From: Bacteroidales bacterium
Lineage (GTDB): Bacteria > Bacteroidota > Bacteroidia > Bacteroidales > 4484-276
DNA length: 7,214 nucleotides
Assembly (NCBI GenBank): GCA_018400545.1
Contig: JAGYLT010000114.1
Coordinates: forward strand, 1 to 7,214
Direction of reading: 5' to 3'
Shown: piece after piece, positions 6,013 to 7,214 of the stretch
Numbering within the stretch: position 1 is the first letter of the stretch
Layout: each line of letters starts with the position of its first letter
Notes under the pieces: model-generated
Seen by the model: only the letters and a program-made list of their open reading frames with translations
Database searches by the model: none
Told to the model about the DNA's origin: nothing
Position numbers and translations under genes: made by a program

Positions 6013-7214
6013 ATGAGAAAACTATTACTATTTGCAATCGCAATTTTTCTTTCCGGAAGTATGATGGCGCAAAATGCAGTAACAATCGAACCCGAAGTCG
6101 CTTCTGCATGGGATGAGATCACACTTTATCTTGACGTTTCCAAGACTTGTCCTGATTCAGCACTATTGGAAGCTGATACCATTGCAATGCACTCAGGTGT
6201 AACTATTGATGGTACTCCATGGAGCAACACTATTCCTTTTGACGGAATGGGTGCTAACGATCAAATGCCATACTTAACTAAGGTTGGTGAAATGCCTTAT
6301 GCACTAACCATGACTCCTGCTGATGCAACTGCCTGGGATGAAGTAACTATTACTCTCGATGCAAATTATTCTTGTCCGGAAGGCGCTCTTCTCGAAGCCG
6401 ACTCGGTAATGATGCATTCTGGTGTCACCATTGATAGTGCTGTGTGGCAAAATACTGTTGAATACAACCAGATGGGGGCAAATGGAATGGCTCCAAAGCT
6501 AGCTAGCAATGGAGACGGAACATGGAGCATGACCTTCATTCCAGCTGAGTTTTATGGACTGGATATGGGGGCTAATGTAACAGCTATTAATTGCGTTTTT
6601 AATAACGGAACCTGGGATGCTGAAGGTAAAGCCTTTGATGAAGAAGGTAACTGTGCTGACTTTATGCTTCCATTAGGAGGTGGCGGCGTATCTTACTCTC
6701 TCGAAGGAACATGGCATATTGCAAACGAACTAGGTGCAGTTGGAGTTGGCCCTACTCAGGGAGATATTCAATGGTGGTCTTTAGATAGTGCCGCTTTAGT
6801 AGACAGAGCTTGTTACATGGATGACAAATATATTTTTGGTGCAGATGGATCGTTCATGAATGTTATGGATGGAGAAACTTGGGTTGAAGGATGGCAGGGT
6901 GGAGCCGATACCTGTGCAGCACCTGTTGCTCCTCACGATGGCAGCAACGCAGCAACTTACACATGGGATGAGGGTGCAAGCACAGTTACACTTAATGGTG
7001 TTGGCGCTTTCCTCGGTATTGCAAAAGCATTCAATGGTGGTGAACTTGAAGATCCTGCCAATGCTCCTGAATCAATCACCTATATGGTCGAGTTTTCTAA
7101 TGAAGGTAACAGAATTACTGTTGATATTGAAATAGATGGTGGATGGTGGAGATACATCCTGGATAAAGAAGTAACACGTGAAGTACAGGAAAGTACAATT
7201 TGGATGATTACCTT
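6013..7214 (+). CDS. Secreted repeat protein, divergent from the Sus-like operon (3' end beyond window)
   Basis: The frame is open from ATG at 6013 to the window edge, 400 codons, so the C-terminus is missing. Residues 1-19 are a Sec signal peptide (MRKLLLFAIAIFLSGSMMA, cut before Gln20); no lipobox Cys follows, so it should be a soluble periplasmic, secreted or T9SS-exported protein. Residues 26-175 hold two 75-residue units (AWDE, CP, LLEAD, MHSGVTID, MGAN). Residues 176-221 extend the second unit (INCVFNNGTWDAEGKAFDEE, CADFMLPL). After GGGG (222-225) comes a separate module, about 228-383, starting LEGTW and containing GVGPTQGDIQWWS, DDKYIFGADGSF, WVEGWQGG, CAAPVAPHDGSNAATY, GVGAFLGI and DGGWWRYIL. 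Its LEGTW start and alternating strands suggest a lipocalin-like beta-barrel (inference). Cysteines 194/214 and 267/301 could pair. I recall similar modules in secreted Bacteroidota proteins near glucan PULs, but cannot name the family. No catalytic motif is visible. The start follows an A/T-rich leader and a good promoter. Likely role: glycan binding linked to the adjacent operon, unproven. Confidence 0.85.
   Translation, partial: MRKLLLFAIAIFLSGSMMAQNAVTIEPEVASAWDEITLYLDVSKTCPDSALLEADTIAMHSGVTIDGTPWSNTIPFDGMGANDQMPYLTKVGEMPYALTMTPADATAWDEVTITLDANYSCPEGALLEADSVMMHSGVTIDSAVWQNTVEYNQMGANGMAPKLASNGDGTWSMTFIPAEFYGLDMGANVTAINCVFNNGTWDAEGKAFDEEGNCADFMLPLGGGGVSYSLEGTWHIANELGAVGVGPTQGDIQWWSLDSAALVDRACYMDDKYIFGADGSFMNVMDGETWVEGWQGGADTCAAPVAPHDGSNAATYTWDEGASTVTLNGVGAFLGIAKAFNGGELEDPANAPESITYMVEFSNEGNRITVDIEIDGGWWRYILDKEVTREVQESTIWMIT
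6088..6537 (+). repeat. Two in-frame 225-bp tandem units (75 residues each) inside the divergent gene
   Basis: Residues 26-100 (6088-6312) and 101-175 (6313-6537) align with no gap. I count 36 identities in 74 aligned positions from Pro27/Pro102. Matching landmarks sit exactly 75 apart: AWDE (32/107), CP (46/121), MHSGVTID (59/134), MGAN (79/154). A third Pro-Ala at 177 starts the next phase, after which the sequence diverges. DNA identity has clearly drifted, so the duplication is old. Confidence 0.92.

Noticed and set aside
6860..7135. Plus-strand frame of 91 codons in a different frame from the divergent gene
   Set aside because: Overlaps the conserved module of the open frame from 6013; its Leu/Gln-rich low-information sequence is typical of a shifted-frame translation.

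Overview
The window reads as part of a Bacteroidota genome. It holds a SusC/SusD pair, a SusE-like lipoprotein, short AT-rich gaps without strong Shine-Dalgarno sites, and a promoter of the Bacteroidota type (TTTG ... TAnnTTTG). Order and genus cannot be fixed from the sequence.

Layout: three minus-strand genes lie head to tail in the order susC (5659-2645), susD (2623-1016) and a SusE-like gene (995 to beyond base 1), with gaps of only 21 and 20 bases and no terminator between them. This is the nutrient-binding core of a polysaccharide utilization locus (PUL). A 353-base AT-rich intergenic region (5660-6012) follows. It holds a good plus-strand promoter, a weaker minus-strand candidate, three tandem 11-bp units and an isolated GC-rich palindrome. 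From 6013 a divergent plus-strand gene runs off the right edge. It encodes a secreted protein with an ungapped 75-residue internal duplication and a conserved Trp/Cys-rich module.

How it works together: SusD and the SusE-like protein should be outer-membrane surface lipoproteins that capture a polysaccharide or its oligosaccharides, and SusC is the TonB-dependent channel that imports them under a SusD lid. The SusE CBM-like modules and several SusD segments resemble starch-type (alpha-glucan) systems. The divergent protein recalls secreted proteins I associate from memory with glucan loci, so a glucan substrate is the best guess, with alpha or beta linkage unresolved. No glycoside hydrolase, regulator (SusR, HTCS, ECF sigma/anti-sigma) or inner-membrane transporter is in the window. 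SusC has no N-terminal STN domain, so it does not itself appear to signal to an anti-sigma factor.

Most of the window is an ordinary PUL core. The least explained parts are the divergent repeat protein and the intergenic repeats between the two transcription units. Both outer genes are cut by the window edges and not by mutation.
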